DNA from: CAVZXS01 sp963779325
GTDB taxonomy: Bacteria > Bacteroidota > Bacteroidia > Chitinophagales > Chitinophagaceae
Direction: 5' to 3'
DNA length: 64,000 bases
Assembly: GCA_963779325.1 (NCBI GenBank)
Contig: CAVZXS010000037.1
Location: 186,001-250,000, forward strand
Numbering within the stretch: the first letter of the stretch is position 1; each line of letters begins with the position of its first letter. The position numbers and the translations under genes were made by a program. The notes beneath the pieces are model-generated. The model was given only the letters and a program-made list of their open reading frames with translations, had not been told where the DNA came from and did no database searches. This document shows, in pieces, positions 61,467 to 64,000 of this stretch.

Positions 61467-64000
61467 ATGAAAAAACAGATTTTTTACTTACTGCTCATTT
61501 TTTTTATCGCTCCAGGTAATACAATAAATGCACAGGTAGCACCTGTTACTGAAAGTCAAAAAGGTATTTCTGCGAGATTGCAATTTGAAATTGACATGAC
61601 CAAAGACCCTGCTTTGGGATATGTACCCAAGGGAAGACTGGTAAACGCTTATGATTTGAGAAAAATATTGCTGGAGAAAAAGAAGAATACAAGGGCAACA
61701 TTATTAAACTGGGTTGAAAGAGGTCCGAACAGCGATGCCGTTGGACCAAGTAACGGTAATACAAGACCCGGCAATGGCAAAACATCGGGCAGAGTAAGGG
61801 CCATTTGGGAAGACCTTGGCGATGCTACCGGCAAGACCGTTTGGGTGGGTGGTATTGACGGAGGCTTATGGAAAACAAATGATATAACCGTTAACCCCGC
61901 AACATGGACTCCCATTAATGATTTTTTTGGAAACTTAGCGGTAGCAAGTATTTGCCAGGACCCTACTGATATAAATATTATGTATTTCGGTACGGGTGAA
62001 AAAGCAATTAACGCTGATGCGGTAAGGGGCGCAGGTATTTGGCGAAGTACCGATCATGGTGTTACCTGGTCTGTAATGCCGGGTACCGCAAATTTTTGGA
62101 ACGTAAGTAAAGTGATTTGTGATGCAGCCGGTAATTTATATGTTGGCTGCAATTCAATTTCCAACACGTCGGGTTTGCAACGCTATACTAAAGTAACCGG
62201 TGTTTGGACGAATATTACACCTGCAGGACTTGATCCCCGAATTCCGGATATTGAATTAAGCAGCACGGGAAGATTGCATATCTCTTGCGGATATTATAAT
62301 ACCGCTACTGCAAGTTCGGCATATCGCTATACAGATAATCCTGCAACTGTAACGGCATCTTCATGGACAGCGCCGGCAACAACTTTCCCAACACAATACA
62401 ATGTGGCATTTGCAAGCAATGGTAATACTTTGTATGCTTTATCATCTAATTCCGCATTCCAGGTAACTACTATTTATAAATCAACTAATGGCGGCGCCAA
62501 TTGGGCGGCTACCGGTACTACGCCGGCCTTCACCAGCGGACAAGCATGGTATTGTATGGCTATAGCAGTAGATCCGACTAATGCTAACAATGTAATTGCA
62601 GGAAGTTTAGATTGTTATAAAACTACTAATGGCGGTACAAGTTGGAGCAAAATTTCAGAGTGGGTTGGTACAACAGGTCAGTATGTACATGCCGACCAGC
62701 AAATAATTACGTGGCGCAGTAATAACCAAGTACTGTTCGGTTGCGATGGTGGCGTACACTATTCCGCCAATGGCGGTACTACTATTTCTGACAGAAATCA
62801 AGGTTTGCGTATCAAACAATTTTATGCAGTAGCCAATCATCCTTCAAGTGCAAATTATTTCCTTGCGGGTGCACAGGATAACGGCGTACATCAATTAAAT
62901 AATGCAGGGCTGGGTAGCTCTGTAGAAGTAACCGGCGGCGACGGAGCTTTTGTGCATATAGATCAGGATCAGCCGCAATACCAATGGGGTTCTTATGTAT
63001 ACAATCAATACAGAAGAAGTACCAATGGCGGTTCATCATGGACTTCTGTAAACTATTCAAGTTCGGCAGGTCAGTTTATAAATCCTACTGATTATGATGA
63101 TGTAAATAATATTATGTACTGTAGTGGTGTGGCCAATGCATTTGTTCGGTGGAGTAACCCGCAAACAGGTTCAACTTTTACCTCGGTAACCATGAGCGGT
63201 TTAAGCTCAGGTAAAGTGACGGCGGTTAAAGTTTCTCCGTACACTAATCATACAGTATACTTCGGCGGCGGCGGCAACAGCATTACACCATCTTTAATAA
63301 AAGCTACCGGTGCAAATGCTACTCCTGTTTTTACAAGCATAGCAGGAACGGGCATGACAACCGCAAGTGCAAGAATATCTTGCATTGAATTGGGAACGAA
63401 TGAACAAAATATTATTGTAGCTTATTCAAATTACGGTGTAAATAATGTTTGGGTTACCAATAACGGCGGCACAAGTTGGGCTGCCATTGACGGAAACTTG
63501 CCGGATATGCCGGTACGTTGGGCAATGTTTTATCCGGGCGATAATACAAAAGCAATTATTGCTACGGAAACCGGTGTTTGGCAAACAGAATTAATCAACG
63601 GCACTTCTACAGTATGGGATCCGGAAACAGGTTTTCCGAATGTAAGAACTGACATGTTACAATACCGCGCCGGCGACGGAACCTTATCTGCCGGTACACA
63701 CGGAAGAGGATTATTTACTGCTGTACTTGGTACGACGCCTTCCTGCGGCACGGTTACAAGTTTAGCATCCTCATCTGTTACAACAAGCAGCGCTACTGTA
63801 AGCTGGTCTGCATTAAGCGGCGCTAATAATTATGATGTAGATTATAAATTAAATTCATCTACTGCATGGATTAATGCGGCTACTGCAACTACCGGTACTT
63901 CAGTTGCATTGAGCGGTTTAACTGCCGGTTCATTGTATGATTACAGGGTAAGAGCCAATTGTACAGATTCAACAGGAGCTTATGCACAGGCACAGTTTAC
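61467..64000 (+). CDS. Large T9SS-type secreted propeller protein, partial
   Basis: The gene starts at ATG 61467 with a signal peptide (MKKQIFYLLLIFFIAPGNTINAQ) and runs off the window after 844 codons. Most of it is a VPS10/BNR-like propeller with repeated asp-box-like turns: STDHGVTW, STNGGANW, TTNGGTSWSK, STNGGSSWTS and TNNGGTSWAA. The family often ends, as here, with GDGTLSAGTHGRGLF. A fibronectin type III domain starts near residue 758 (CGTVTSLASSSVTTSSATVSWSA ... YDYRVRANC). A T9SS sorting tail is expected beyond the edge, though not visible. It is probably a surface or secreted protein that binds or hydrolyses a polymer. Confidence 0.85.
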   Translation, partial: MKKQIFYLLLIFFIAPGNTINAQVAPVTESQKGISARLQFEIDMTKDPALGYVPKGRLVNAYDLRKILLEKKKNTRATLLNWVERGPNSDAVGPSNGNTRPGNGKTSGRVRAIWEDLGDATGKTVWVGGIDGGLWKTNDITVNPATWTPINDFFGNLAVASICQDPTDINIMYFGTGEKAINADAVRGAGIWRSTDHGVTWSVMPGTANFWNVSKVICDAAGNLYVGCNSISNTSGLQRYTKVTGVWTNITPAGLDPRIPDIELSSTGRLHISCGYYNTATASSAYRYTDNPATVTASSWTAPATTFPTQYNVAFASNGNTLYALSSNSAFQVTTIYKSTNGGANWAATGTTPAFTSGQAWYCMAIAVDPTNANNVIAGSLDCYKTTNGGTSWSKISEWVGTTGQYVHADQQIITWRSNNQVLFGCDGGVHYSANGGTTISDRNQGLRIKQFYAVANHPSSANYFLAGAQDNGVHQLNNAGLGSSVEVTGGDGAFVHIDQDQPQYQWGSYVYNQYRRSTNGGSSWTSVNYSSSAGQFINPTDYDDVNNIMYCSGVANAFVRWSNPQTGSTFTSVTMSGLSSGKVTAVKVSPYTNHTVYFGGGGNSITPSLIKATGANATPVFTSIAGTGMTTASARISCIELGTNEQNIIVAYSNYGVNNVWVTNNGGTSWAAIDGNLPDMPVRWAMFYPGDNTKAIIATETGVWQTELINGTSTVWDPETGFPNVRTDMLQYRAGDGTLSAGTHGRGLFTAVLGTTPSCGTVTSLASSSVTTSSATVSWSALSGANNYDVDYKLNSSTAWINAATATTGTSVALSGLTAGSLYDYRVRANCTDSTGAYAQAQF

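Noticed and set aside
1..64000. rRNA, tRNA, tmRNA or CRISPR loci
   Set aside because: None was recognised on either strand by eye. A tRNAscan-SE and Infernal search would be needed to exclude small RNAs firmly.

Overview
The window looks like chromosome from a Bacteroidota species, most like the Chitinophagaceae. The evidence is type IX secretion (T9SS) sorting tails, many small PorT-type outer-membrane beta-barrels, two Oar-like TonB receptors, TPR-bearing histidine kinases, TTG-N19/20-TAnnTTTG promoters and AT-rich intergenic DNA. No rRNA, tRNA, CRISPR array or intact transposase was seen.

Layout. 1-542: partial membrane protein. 0.9-4.8 kb: ppk1-ppx (polyphosphate) and panB. 4.8-7.4 kb (minus): pyrR, pyrB, coaD and a hotdog thioesterase. 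7.5-12.3 kb: two beta-barrel proteins, pruA, a lipoprotein and an unknown membrane protein. 12.4-23.9 kb (minus): signalling, with a LytTR regulator and TPR kinase pair, an orphan hybrid kinase, a barrel and LamG/T9SS pair, and a NarL regulator / free-standing 7TM / TPR kinase trio. 23.9-25.8 kb: prfB with its programmed +1 frameshift, a YafQ-type toxin-antitoxin module, and a decayed second copy of the prfB 5' end beyond it. 27.0-39.4 kb: a molybdenum-cofactor island (moaCB, moaE, moeB-rhodanese, moaD, tauE, moeA, moaA, a MocA-like transferase, xdhC), then the likely client enzyme IorAB on the other strand. 39.8-42.5 kb: rimO, then decayed ABC-ATPase and DinB genes. 42.6-50.6 kb: barrel, YCF48-like lipoprotein, tamB and ribBA. 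50.8-58.4 kb: tandem Oar-like receptors (the first frameshifted) and a secreted unknown. 58.7-64 kb: a SpecificRecomb-family membrane protein, clpS and a large T9SS protein that runs off the end.

Two themes stand out. First, the prfB locus: a toxin-antitoxin pair lies between the working gene and a diverged remnant of its frameshift region, as if a small island had displaced the old 5' end. Second, the Moco island has about six one-base frame disruptions (moeB-rhodanese twice, moaA, xdhC twice, iorB). Neighbouring housekeeping genes such as rimO and ribBA are intact, and the 4.8-kb tamB frame is uninterrupted. Either the whole molybdoenzyme pathway is decaying, or this stretch has a local sequence-quality problem. 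Palindromic repeats and one MITE-like element with an apparent target duplication sit in the gaps of the same region.
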